From: Arenibacter algicola
GTDB lineage: Bacteria; Bacteroidota; Bacteroidia; Flavobacteriales; Flavobacteriaceae
Assembly (NCBI RefSeq): GCF_000733925.1
Contig: NZ_JPOO01000003.1
Span: 3,127,250 to 3,191,249 of the forward strand
Length of the DNA: 64,000 nucleotides
Reading direction: 5' to 3'
Of this stretch, positions 1 to 9,005 are shown one piece after another (positions within the stretch are counted from its first letter, which is position 1; every line of letters begins with the position of its first letter). Made by a program: the position numbers and the translations under genes. Under the pieces are notes generated by a model that saw only the letters and a program-made list of their open reading frames with translations, did no database searches and was not told where the DNA came from.

Positions 1-1590
1 GCGGTCTGGAACCTGTCCAAACATTCAGCTGGGCTTTCCCTTAGGTTTAGGAGTGATGCAAAATCGATTACGGTACGCTACAAGGTAAAAGGGAACCATG
101 CCATGCCGCATATGCCGGCAACCGGAGTTAGCGGGGTGGATCTTTATGCCAAGACCAGTGATGGGGATTGGAGATGGTATAGAGGAAAATATTCTTTTGC
201 CGATACCATTCAGTATAAATATTCCAACATCGATCCCAATGAGAAGTACCATGATAAGGGAAGGGAGTACCAGTTGTACTTGCCATTGTACAATGAGATG
301 GAATGGCTGGAAATTGGGGTGCCGGAAGATGCGGTTATGGAACCTTTGCCCTTAAGGCAGGAGAAACCAATAGTGGTCTATGGAACTTCAATAGCTCATG
401 GAGCCTGTGCTTCGCGCCCAGGAATGGCATGGACTTCTATTTTGGGGCGAGAATTGGATAGGCCACTTATTAATTTGGCATTTTCTGGAAATGGCAGAAT
501 GGAAGAAGAGGTAATCAATTTTATTGCGCAAATAGATGCTAAAATCTTTGTGCTGGATTGCTTACCGAATCTGGGTGCTACCAAGGATCGTTCGTTGGAG
601 GAGGTGCGGCAGCTTATTATTTCCGGTGTGAAACAGATAAGGACAAAGCGTCCCTCAACGCCAATTTTGGTGGTGGAACACGACGGATATTCTGATGGGG
701 CAGTGGATGTTGATCGTTACAAAACCTATACGGACTTAAATAGGATTGCCAAGGAGGCCTTTGCGCAATTACAGTCCGAAGGGTTGAGGGATATTCATTT
801 GTTGACCAAGGAAGAATTGAATCTGTCCATGGAAAGTTTTGTGGATGGCACCCATCCTACGGATTTGGGAATGATGGAATATGCCGTGGCCTACGAAAAA
901 GCCTTACGCGAGATATTGAAAGAGCCAATAGGAAGTATTTCCACGACTATTCCAGTAACCCAAGCTAGGGAGCCAGAAATGTACCTTTGGGAGGGACGTC
1001 ATCAGGAATTGTTAGAAATGAATAGGGATAGTGCCCCAAAAATATGCTTTTTTGGAAATAGTATAACCCATTATTGGGGCGGTGAGCCAAAGGCAACTTT
1101 AAGCAATGGGGCCGATTCCTGGAAGGCCAATTTGGAGGAATTGCAGGTGCGCAATTTTGGGTTTGGCTGGGATAGGGTAGAAAATGTACTATGGCGCATA
1201 TATCATGATGAATTGGATGGATTTGAAGCGGAGCAAATTGTGCTAATGATAGGTACCAATAACGAACATCTGAATACCGACGATGAGATATTGAAGGGAC
1301 TGGAAATGGTAATCAATGCTATAAAGGAAAGACAGCCCAATGCTAGAGTGTTATTGTTGGGATTGTTTCCTAGGGTGGACAAGGAGGAACGTATGCGGAA
1401 TTTAAATAATGGAATAGCTGCATTGGCAACTTCCAAAAATGTGGATTATGCAGATATCGGTAAAGTGTTATTGGGCAAGGACAATAAAATTGATGCGGGC
1501 CTTTTCTCGGATGGCTTGCATCCCAACGCCAAAGGTTATCGCAAGGTTGGCAAGATATTAAAACTAGCCCTTCAGGAAGGTAAAAACTAA
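1..1590 (+). CDS. Two-domain SGNH/GDSL esterase, 5' end outside window
   Basis: The frame is open from base 1, so the true start lies upstream; 529 residues are visible. The N-terminal part carries GVDLY, the hallmark of the GxDLY domain that precedes SGNH hydrolase domains. A first SGNH-like domain follows with a nucleophile block (GTSIAHGACASRPG) and a C-terminal DGTHPTD block. A second SGNH domain has its own nucleophile block (FFGNSITHYWGG), a GTNNEH block and a DGLHPNAKG block that supplies the Asp/His pair. Such proteins usually remove acetyl or other acyl groups from carbohydrates outside the cytoplasm. Two complete catalytic sets in one chain suggest either two specificities or one degenerate domain. 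The substrate cannot be read from sequence, and the export signal is not visible because the start is missing. Confidence 0.85.
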   Translation, partial: AVWNLSKHSAGLSLRFRSDAKSITVRYKVKGNHAMPHMPATGVSGVDLYAKTSDGDWRWYRGKYSFADTIQYKYSNIDPNEKYHDKGREYQLYLPLYNEMEWLEIGVPEDAVMEPLPLRQEKPIVVYGTSIAHGACASRPGMAWTSILGRELDRPLINLAFSGNGRMEEEVINFIAQIDAKIFVLDCLPNLGATKDRSLEEVRQLIISGVKQIRTKRPSTPILVVEHDGYSDGAVDVDRYKTYTDLNRIAKEAFAQLQSEGLRDIHLLTKEELNLSMESFVDGTHPTDLGMMEYAVAYEKALREILKEPIGSISTTIPVTQAREPEMYLWEGRHQELLEMNRDSAPKICFFGNSITHYWGGEPKATLSNGADSWKANLEELQVRNFGFGWDRVENVLWRIYHDELDGFEAEQIVLMIGTNNEHLNTDDEILKGLEMVINAIKERQPNARVLLLGLFPRVDKEERMRNLNNGIAALATSKNVDYADIGKVLLGKDNKIDAGLFSDGLHPNAKGYRKVGKILKLALQEGKN

Positions 1591-1769
1591 AAGCCTTTAA
1601 AGTGATTTCACTCTACTCTTAGGGTGGGCCTGTTTTAGTAGTATGACTGTAGGAATAGGAATAGGAGCGCCAAGGGGTCTGTTGTTGCCTTTAGTCTATG
1701 AGATATTGTGTTTGAAGGCAATGTAATACGATTTATCAAATTTCAATTCAAGGTCAAAGGTTTACGGAT

Positions 1770-2612
1770 TTATAATGGGCGTGCCACCATAATCCCCGTA
1801 TTACTTTTTATACCTTTTAGGTAATCGGCCAAGGGTAGTTGAGAGACTTCTACCTTCATCGAGCCCGTAGAAGCATGTAGTAAATGTATTCTCCCATCAG
1901 CTTCCTTGGTAGCGATACCGGTATGGGTAATATCCAGTCCTTTTATGGAAGTGGTCAGGGCAATTATGTCTCCAGATTGGATCAAATGCTCCTGTCCTTC
2001 AATCTGGTCCTGGGGGAGAATGCAGATGGACAGTCTTTTTAGAAATTCCTCGGAGGATTTAATTTTATTATAGTTGTCCGTGTCTTTTAGAAATGGGTAT
2101 AGATCACGATGCGTACTCATAAAATTGATGTCCTTACTACTTTCCAAACCGCCTATTTCCGATGTTATATCTTTTAAAAGACCTTTTTGCTCGTTGTTGG
2201 CAATCCATTCCGAGAAATAATGCAATCTTGAGGCATAACCATTGAGTTCACCGTCTTTATACCGAATGGATTCCAAATAGTGGGTATAGGAATCGAAATC
2301 CTTTTTATTGTTTTTCAACATAAGGCCAAAGGCAAATACATTTTCTACAAAGGTGGTACAGTCCAATCCTTGCAAATTAATGACCAAAGATTCCGTCTCC
2401 CCAATTTCCAAAGTTTTGGCCACATAGGGAGTTCCTATAAAGGTTTTTCCTATGGCTACCATGTTTGTTCCAATTTCTTGATTATCCAAATCCGAAATGG
2501 ATATGATCTTGGAATGAAATGCTTCTTTGTCCTGAAGTGAACAAACGATATTTTGTGCAGATCCAAGGTGCACTAGGCATAGTAGCATTAGGTTAAAGAC
2601 TATCTTTTTCAT
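1770..2612 (-). CDS. DUF1460 N-acetylmuramoyl-L-alanine amidase-like protein
   Basis: A 280-residue protein with a clear signal peptide (cleavage after about residue 19, LGSAQ), so it is periplasmic or lipid-surface located. The NlpC/P60-like core is visible as LDCTTFVE (catalytic Cys near residue 84) and a C-terminal HTGIAT block (catalytic His), as in the DUF1460 family whose characterised members cleave cell-wall muropeptides. Length fits the family. It is transcribed towards the SGNH esterase gene (convergent). The role is most likely peptidoglycan fragment processing; the exact bond cut is inferred from the family only. Confidence 0.82.
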   Translation of the reverse strand: MKKIVFNLMLLCLVHLGSAQNIVCSLQDKEAFHSKIISISDLDNQEIGTNMVAIGKTFIGTPYVAKTLEIGETESLVINLQGLDCTTFVENVFAFGLMLKNNKKDFDSYTHYLESIRYKDGELNGYASRLHYFSEWIANNEQKGLLKDITSEIGGLESSKDINFMSTHRDLYPFLKDTDNYNKIKSSEEFLKRLSICILPQDQIEGQEHLIQSGDIIALTTSIKGLDITHTGIATKEADGRIHLLHASTGSMKVEVSQLPLADYLKGIKSNTGIMVARPL

Positions 2613-2922
2613 ATAAAGTGTTAGTTTTATTATTGTTTAATAAATAGTTGTATATAAATGGATTAAAAAATTTTATTGTTATATATTATACTTTTCAGTA
2701 TTAAAATTTTAGCAGCCTTCATCGTATCTGGCCCTTGTGTATTGAATTCTCTTTTTAGCGTGACTATATGGCGCTTTAAAATTCCTTTGCTGAAATTCTC
2801 AAAACATATCGCAGCCGGCAATCTCCTCAATGGGAACGCTTTTAAAAATATGCATTTTTCAAATTAATGGCTGCTGTCATGCTGCTTGTTGGCAAAATCT
2901 TTTTTGAATAATAGTCCTGTTT
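2613..2922. other. Intergenic stretch without a convincing gene
   Basis: About 310 AT-rich bases between two minus-strand genes. A 63-codon plus-strand ORF is present at 2676-2867, but it has no recognisable domain and no promoter-like element, so I do not call it. The upstream signals of the DUF1460 gene must lie here. Confidence 0.4.
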
Positions 2923-5900
2923 CTAATGGGAAAATCCTGTATACCCTGAAGGATTGTTCACAATGGCACGTTGCCTATCCTTTAAATTATACTCTTCGGT
3001 CGTTAATTTCAATACTTCTTCTTCGGTATTAATGTCAGCTATGCTAAAGCCTTTGTTGATATAATAGGGTTTGTACTGTAATTGATCGGTATTTTTAAAT
3101 ACTAACATGTACATTTTTAAATTGTTACTATAGTTGTCCTTATCTTTTACTTTAAAAAAGTAGCTATGATAATTTTTGGACGGATAAAACATTTTTTGGT
3201 CCAAGACGAATTCTATGGCATACTGTTCAGGGTTTAATTCCAGGGTATTGTAGAGAATGGATTCTGCTATAGCTTTTTGATTCCTATATCTGGAAGGGAA
3301 ATAATCCAATTTTCCAATTTGCTGTAGCTTTTCAAAAAGTAGTAATCGGGTTTCGGCAGTTTCTGCCAGTGTATTTATTAAACTAGTTGGTATTTTATTG
3401 GGGCCAACAAAGGGGTTTTCTTCGTTTTTCAGGCGAAGGGCAATATAAGAGGCTTGAATTTGGGGGTCGTTTACGGTGGATAGGCGTTCAAAGAACATGG
3501 CAACCTCAGTTTCTTTGATATATGGGTATAACAACACCATATAGTTTTCCAATATGTCATAATTGTTATCAGGGTTGCCAGCTGGGAATTCCTCGTTCAA
3601 CAAGTCCATGGTAAGGCCTAGTTGCCTCTTTAGTTGGATCTTGGCATCGTTGAGAATCTGGTTTTTATATTTTTTGTAGCTTTTTGGTTTTATCAATCCG
3701 CGGGCCTTAAGTTTTGCAAGCATAGAAAAAATTGGAGATTTATATTCTTCTATGGCACTGTAGTCCAATATTTCGGGAAATAATTTACGGGCAAGGGGAA
3801 GACTATCCAGATAGGGCTGGAATATATTTTGAATCTCCTGCTTACTGGAAACCAAGGGCAAATCGGTCGACATAAGTCGTAATAGGAGTTCTAAGGAACT
3901 TTCATTTTGGTTTTTGCTAATGGCCTGTAATATTTTCGTTTGTGCCTTGGAGTTGTTGTAAGACCTTGCGTAGTAGTATTCGAAGAAGCTGGTGGCATCG
4001 ACGTCTGGCATTTCGGCCAATTTTTGGATTAAATAGGCCTGTAAATATTTCTGATTGTCCTTAAAGTTGAATTCTGAGATGTAATATTTCAGGGAATCGG
4101 CATGCTTTTTATTAAACTTTAAGAACGCGTAGCCATCATGTACTATACTGTCGTTCTGTTTAATAGCCTTGAAAAAATTGGCGGTATTATCGCTTAAGAT
4201 GGAGGGGCCTACAAGGGTGTCCAAGGGTGTGAAATTGTTAAAGAATTCTGTGACGAATTTACTTGGGGGTTTAACGGTGTCAATTAATGCCTTTACCTCA
4301 TACAGCAGCCCCCCTTTAACAATGTTCTTTATCAATATTCCTCTGGTACTTGCCGTATCGGTGAGGGTTAGATTTATTTCATGGTATTTTTCATTGTACC
4401 GTGGGCGTTCTTCCCTAATGATATTAAATGTATTTTGACGGTACAATTTTCTTCTTAGCAGCCAAACCGAATCTATACTTGGAAACATTAGAAAATCATG
4501 GGCCTTGTTTACGGTTACCAAGATGGCCTCATTATTTTTATTCTGATAAACGGTTTTCTTGGTGTAGGCGCTATATGGTTTTGGTTTCTTGTGGCGCTCA
4601 TAGTAATTATTGCTGTTCTCCACAAATTTTGGTGGGTCAACGGGGCTGATGGTAGAAAAAAACATAGCAGTATCCCGTATTTTTTTGAACTCTTCGGTAT
4701 AATTTGGTTCCCTGATCTTAAATGAATTGAAATAGTGCTGTGCCTCAGAACTGTCTTTGGTTATGTTGCCCAAGAGATAATAATTGTTTTCCCGAATAAT
4801 GGTCTTTAAATAAAGCCTTTGTAGGCCGTTGGGACCAAACTGGGCAGAAGAGGTTAGGCTTTGGTCTGAGAGTGGACCATATTCCGGTAGCAATTTAAGA
4901 TCCTGATAAAATCGGGATTGAATTTGTTTTAGTTCAAAGGAATCCTGTTCAATAAAATTAAAATCGTTCAGGGTTGCTTTTTTCAGAAAAAAATAGGAGG
5001 AGGTTTCTGGGTCCACCGCTTCAATAAAACGATTGCCTTTTCTTTTTCGATTGGTAAAATTGTACATGGAGGGCATTTTAACTTCAAAGTCATCGAATTC
5101 CGAAGAAAGTATCGTTTGTTCTTTTTTTAATGATCTGAAATTGATGCTATTAAAAATAGTGTCCGAATGTTTTACCACATAATCCCCTTGGCCGCTCATT
5201 TTAAAAATAAGTATTTCCAATGGGGTAATGTAGATATGATACCGCTGAAAATCTCCGTTTTTCAACTGATTTTTTATATCCAAACCAGGATATATCGCGT
5301 TTTCTATTTTCGTCTTTTCCAGGATCTTTCCGGGAATATTCTCGAACAGAAGTTTGTCCACATCATCCAAGGAGTAGGTGTAGTCTTTTTTTAAATGGTT
5401 AAAAGTGGGAATGCGATTCACCATAATATAACCGCCATTGGCCAAATCGGGCGAAATATAGGTGGTGTTGGTATATTCGGCTATTGGATATAGCTTGTTG
5501 GGCAAAAGAAGACTAAAAAGTCCATCATCAGGAGTCCTGGTACTATATTCATTAATGAGGGTTTTGGCTTCCAAAGAATCTTTTAAGGCCCTTCCTTTAT
5601 TGGAAAATCGGGAGGTTAGTGGTTGAACCTCGTATCCCATATTTCTAAGGAGTTGTATAACTCCCTTTTTCCCTGGAAGGTGGGCAGCCCCAATCCCGGC
5701 AAATACTTTTGCCGTATGCATTAGGGAATCCAACCGTCCTGCCATATTTATGTTACGGGCATAGAGCATATTCTGCAAATAATACTCGGTATACATGGCC
5801 TGGTCAAGGGAATCGATAAGATTGATATTGCGTTCCCTATAGGCGTCCTGCAAAAGCGACATTACATCTTGGGTCTGCATCTTTTTTTGAAGCCATTCGT

Positions 5901-6456
5901 CCGGTTTTGGTTTCATGGCATTCATATTGGCCCTGCCGACCAAGGCTCTGGATTCCTCCAAATCCTCCAAGGCCTTAATAGGCTTGGAATACTTTTTTCC
6001 GGCTTGATAAATGAACATGTCCAGATAGGTTTCTTCCTCAAAGTTTTGGGAACTTTCATTGGTTCTGTACAGGATATTGTTCACTAGACGATCATCCAAG
6101 GCAAGATAGGAGGAGACTATCTCCCTGCTTGGGTTTTTAATGGTAAAGGGGTATATATAAAAACCTTTGGTTACAAATCCGGTACCATAGCCTATGCCGC
6201 TACTTCTCATTTTTCCATAATCCTCCAACCAGGTATCCGGGTCCGATTCCAAGGCCACAACTTCACTTTTATCCAAAGCTTCGTAAAAAACGTCGTCCAA
6301 CCTAAAGGCAATTTTTTGACTTACATGCATGGTTCCGTACAAATAGGATGATTCCTTTAGATTATTCCCGGATATTTCCCAGAGTAGACTATTGTCTTCC
6401 TGGGCAAAAATTCCCTGGGAAATCAATAGAAAAAGAAAACCTAAATAAATGCGCAT
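2923..6456 (-). CDS. Very large TraB/GumN-family protein
   Basis: The first ATG gives 1177 residues with a good signal peptide (MRIYLGFLFLLISQGIFAQ); a TTG four codons earlier is less likely. The first 290 or so residues match the TraB/GumN (GumN/Tiki-like) fold: a GTMH motif near residue 42, a following acidic VALES segment and a late GIGAAHLPG block, the pair of Gly/His motifs seen in this family of putative metallopeptidases. TraB proteins normally end there, at roughly 280-300 residues. Here about 880 further residues follow that I cannot assign; they are rich in Tyr, Asn and Lys with stretches that look helical and repeat-like. It is extracytoplasmic by its signal peptide. Function beyond the TraB domain is unknown. 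Confidence 0.8.
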   Translation of the reverse strand: MRIYLGFLFLLISQGIFAQEDNSLLWEISGNNLKESSYLYGTMHVSQKIAFRLDDVFYEALDKSEVVALESDPDTWLEDYGKMRSSGIGYGTGFVTKGFYIYPFTIKNPSREIVSSYLALDDRLVNNILYRTNESSQNFEEETYLDMFIYQAGKKYSKPIKALEDLEESRALVGRANMNAMKPKPDEWLQKKMQTQDVMSLLQDAYRERNINLIDSLDQAMYTEYYLQNMLYARNINMAGRLDSLMHTAKVFAGIGAAHLPGKKGVIQLLRNMGYEVQPLTSRFSNKGRALKDSLEAKTLINEYSTRTPDDGLFSLLLPNKLYPIAEYTNTTYISPDLANGGYIMVNRIPTFNHLKKDYTYSLDDVDKLLFENIPGKILEKTKIENAIYPGLDIKNQLKNGDFQRYHIYITPLEILIFKMSGQGDYVVKHSDTIFNSINFRSLKKEQTILSSEFDDFEVKMPSMYNFTNRKRKGNRFIEAVDPETSSYFFLKKATLNDFNFIEQDSFELKQIQSRFYQDLKLLPEYGPLSDQSLTSSAQFGPNGLQRLYLKTIIRENNYYLLGNITKDSSEAQHYFNSFKIREPNYTEEFKKIRDTAMFFSTISPVDPPKFVENSNNYYERHKKPKPYSAYTKKTVYQNKNNEAILVTVNKAHDFLMFPSIDSVWLLRRKLYRQNTFNIIREERPRYNEKYHEINLTLTDTASTRGILIKNIVKGGLLYEVKALIDTVKPPSKFVTEFFNNFTPLDTLVGPSILSDNTANFFKAIKQNDSIVHDGYAFLKFNKKHADSLKYYISEFNFKDNQKYLQAYLIQKLAEMPDVDATSFFEYYYARSYNNSKAQTKILQAISKNQNESSLELLLRLMSTDLPLVSSKQEIQNIFQPYLDSLPLARKLFPEILDYSAIEEYKSPIFSMLAKLKARGLIKPKSYKKYKNQILNDAKIQLKRQLGLTMDLLNEEFPAGNPDNNYDILENYMVLLYPYIKETEVAMFFERLSTVNDPQIQASYIALRLKNEENPFVGPNKIPTSLINTLAETAETRLLLFEKLQQIGKLDYFPSRYRNQKAIAESILYNTLELNPEQYAIEFVLDQKMFYPSKNYHSYFFKVKDKDNYSNNLKMYMLVFKNTDQLQYKPYYINKGFSIADINTEEEVLKLTTEEYNLKDRQRAIVNNPSGYTGFSH

Positions 6457-6579
6457 ACCAGAATCCAAATTTTAGTTAAAAATGCTTCAAAAATCATTAG
6501 GAATAAAAGCCTAGCACATAATTAACGTTTTATTTGTATTGAAGCACCATATTTCATGCCATACTTAATGCAATGTCGC

Positions 6580-7653
6580 TTATTTTTGAAAAGGTTTGGT
6601 AGGAAGTTGGTCCTTAAGGTATAAACGCGTATGCGGCAGGCTTTCCGGAAAGTTTTTTTGTAAATAACCAATTAGTTTTTCCCTTACCAAAACCCTAAGG
6701 TCCCAGGCCGTAGGTGAATCAACGGCGCTCATTAGTGCCCTTATCTCCACGCTTTGGGCCTTAGCATCCGTTACTTGGAGCACATTTACCTTGCCGTCCC
6801 AAAGATCAGTGGAGTTCAATATTCTTGTGAGTTCCTCCCTTAGTTTATCGAAGGGAACATGATAATCTGTGTGAATAAAAACGGTTCCCATTATATCTGC
6901 AGATGTTTTGGTCCAATTCTGAAAGGGTTTTTCTATAAAGTAGGTGGTGGGTACTATAAGTCGCCTTTTATCCCAGATATTGATTACCACATAAGTCAAG
7001 GTAATCTCCTCTATTCGGCCCCACTCGCCTTCCACAATTACTACGTCATCAAACTTGATGGGTTGGGTAAAGGCAATCTGTATACCGGCCAGTATACTTC
7101 CAATTAGTTTTTGTGCAGAGAAACCTATGATAATACCTGCTACCCCAGCCGACGCAAAAAGACTTACCCCAATTTCACGGATACTTTCAAAACTCATTAA
7201 GGCCGCTCCTAAGGCCAATACTATCACCACAACAATAAAGATTCGCTCAAGAATATTGAATTGGGTATAAATTTTTCGAGCTTTTAAATTATCGGAGGTT
7301 CCTACGTCATAATTTTTGATAATCAAATTTTTGGAAACTTTTAAAGCCACTAAAATCAACCAGGTTATGGAAAATATGATCAGGAGGGTACTGGTCTTTC
7401 TTATAACAAAACTATAATCGTTTAGATACAATAAGGTGTGTAGTGATTTTGAGCGAAGTAAAAATGACAGGAACAATATAAAAAGTGGCATACTCACCCT
7501 TTTCATGGCATCCTTGGGAATTAGATATTTTGGGTTACTTCCCAATTTGCGTAAGATAAAATAGGTACTGATATAAAGAATGGCCAGAAGGACAAAAGTG
7601 CCCGTAGCGTAAAGGAGGGTCTGGTTGTCTATGTTTTTAAATATTTGCTCCAT
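6580..7653 (-). CDS. MscS-family mechanosensitive ion channel
   Basis: A 357-residue inner-membrane protein with about four to five hydrophobic segments. The pore-lining helix and the start of the beta domain are visible around residues 160-230: AGVAGIIIGFSAQ, then FTQPIKFDDVV and an EGEWGRIEEITL segment, which is the MscS signature. The cytoplasmic C-terminal domain follows. Members of the family open on membrane tension to release solutes after hypo-osmotic shock. It stands alone between the TraB gene and the divergent hemH. Start is the ATG at the 5' end of the frame. Confidence 0.92.
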   Translation of the reverse strand: MEQIFKNIDNQTLLYATGTFVLLAILYISTYFILRKLGSNPKYLIPKDAMKRVSMPLFILFLSFLLRSKSLHTLLYLNDYSFVIRKTSTLLIIFSITWLILVALKVSKNLIIKNYDVGTSDNLKARKIYTQFNILERIFIVVVIVLALGAALMSFESIREIGVSLFASAGVAGIIIGFSAQKLIGSILAGIQIAFTQPIKFDDVVIVEGEWGRIEEITLTYVVINIWDKRRLIVPTTYFIEKPFQNWTKTSADIMGTVFIHTDYHVPFDKLREELTRILNSTDLWDGKVNVLQVTDAKAQSVEIRALMSAVDSPTAWDLRVLVREKLIGYLQKNFPESLPHTRLYLKDQLPTKPFQK

Positions 7654-7973
7654 CTAGGTCTGGCTTATGTTAATAATGACTTTAACTTACTAAAATCTAT
7701 TCAATATAAAAATTTCGGGCCAGTATATTGCTTAGATTAACTTTCAACAGCCTTTAAAGTGACTGTTAAAAGGCTAGGAGGGGGCCGGCCCATGAACAAA
7801 ATGGAGGCATTGGAAATAAAATACTAACTGGTATTTAAATTGACATTTTATGTCCATGCCCAATAAATTGTTCCTGTCTATGCCGGTATAGATAAACTAT
7901 TTATAGGTTTTAAATTATAGTTGCTCCGCAAGTGTTATTTTTGCTGAACAAGTAAATTGATAAAAAAGGAAGA
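7654..7973. other. Divergent intergenic region between MscS and hemH
   Basis: About 320 bases with no gene seen. A hairpin with 7-bp arms (7749-7755 and 7769-7775, AGCCTTT/AAAGGCT) sits in the middle but lacks a clear U-tract. The hemH -7 element is at 7936-7943. Confidence 0.4.
7936..7943 (+). promoter_or_regulatory. Bacteroidota -7 element for hemH
   Basis: TATTTTTG matches the TAnnTTTG consensus and lies about 30 bases before the hemH ATG. No convincing -33 TTTG box was found. Confidence 0.45.
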
Positions 7974-9005
7974 ATGAAAGGAGTTTTGTTGGTAAACCTA
8001 GGTTCCCCGGATAGTCCCACACCTAAGGATGTTAAGCCCTATTTGGACGAGTTTTTAATGGACGAAAGAGTTATAGATGTCCCCAATTGGTTGAGGAATA
8101 TTATAGTGCGGGGCATTATTCTGCAAACTAGGCCTAAAAAATCGGCCGAGGCCTATCAAAAGATTTGGTGGGAAGAGGGATCTCCCTTAATAGTAATCTC
8201 CGAACGATTTGCCGACAAGGTAAAAGAGCAAAGTGAAATTCCGGTGGCCCTGGGAATGCGTTATGGCAGTATGACGATAAAGAATGCCTTGGGGGAGCTG
8301 TCCGAAAAAGGGGTAGACGAGGTGCTTTTGGTTCCATTGTATCCACATTACGCCATGTCTTCCTATGAAACCGTGGTGGTAAAGACCATGGAGGTCAAGG
8401 ATGAGTTTTTTCCCAAGATAAAAATTACAACCCTTCCAGCGTTTTACAATAACAAGGATTATATTGAAGTACTTTCAGAAAGTATTGCAGCGGGGCTAAA
8501 AGGTTTTGAATATGATCATATTTTATTTTCATATCACGGTATTCCCGAAAGGCATATTAGAAAGTCCGACCCCACAAAATTTCATTGCAAGATAGATGAA
8601 AGTTGCTGTAAGACCAATTCGGTGGCGCATCATACCTGCTATCGTCATCAGTGTTATGAGATGACCGAGAAAGTAAAGGAATATCTTGGACTTTCCAATG
8701 ATAAAGTTAGTCTTTCCTTTCAGTCCCGATTGCCGAACGATCCTTGGTTGAAGCCCTATACCGACTTTGAATTTGAGCGTTTTGGGAAAGAGGGTATTAA
8801 GCGTTTGGCGGTAATTACCCCGGCCTTTGTTGCGGATTGTTTGGAAACCTTGGAAGAGATTGCCATGGAAGGCAAACATCAGTTCCAGGAAGCTGGAGGG
8901 GAAGATTATAAGCATATTCCCTGTCTTAACGATAACGAGGAATGGGTAAATTTAATGGTAAAGTGGATCGGGGATTGGCAGACTAAGGAAACCCTTCCTG
9001 TGTAA
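7974..9005 (+). CDS. hemH: Ferrochelatase
   Basis: Inserts ferrous iron into protoporphyrin IX (or copro-type porphyrin) in the last step of haem synthesis. The 343-residue protein begins with the typical GVLLVNLGSPDSP segment. The metal-binding His is in FSYHGIPERH (His188). A FQSR block, and an acidic ADCLETLEE block that carries the conserved Glu, follow in the usual order. The C-rich DESCCK segment and Cys/His-rich region after residue 200 are also common in this family. Its stop codon overlaps by one base the start of the MATE transporter, so the two are translationally coupled. A -7 element precedes the start. Confidence 0.96.
   Translation: MKGVLLVNLGSPDSPTPKDVKPYLDEFLMDERVIDVPNWLRNIIVRGIILQTRPKKSAEAYQKIWWEEGSPLIVISERFADKVKEQSEIPVALGMRYGSMTIKNALGELSEKGVDEVLLVPLYPHYAMSSYETVVVKTMEVKDEFFPKIKITTLPAFYNNKDYIEVLSESIAAGLKGFEYDHILFSYHGIPERHIRKSDPTKFHCKIDESCCKTNSVAHHTCYRHQCYEMTEKVKEYLGLSNDKVSLSFQSRLPNDPWLKPYTDFEFERFGKEGIKRLAVITPAFVADCLETLEEIAMEGKHQFQEAGGEDYKHIPCLNDNEEWVNLMVKWIGDWQTKETLPV

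Noticed and set aside
2676..2867. 63-codon plus-strand ORF between two minus-strand genes
   Set aside because: No domain, promoter-like element or sensible signal beyond general hydrophobicity from AT-rich sequence.
4428..4725. Overlapping plus-strand ORFs inside the TraB/GumN gene
   Set aside because: They lie fully antisense to a long real gene and show no protein-like features.
1592..7762. AGCCTTTAAAGTGA found at 1592-1605 and again at 7749-7762
   Set aside because: A shared 14-mer is expected by chance several times in 64 kb, and no flanking similarity was seen.
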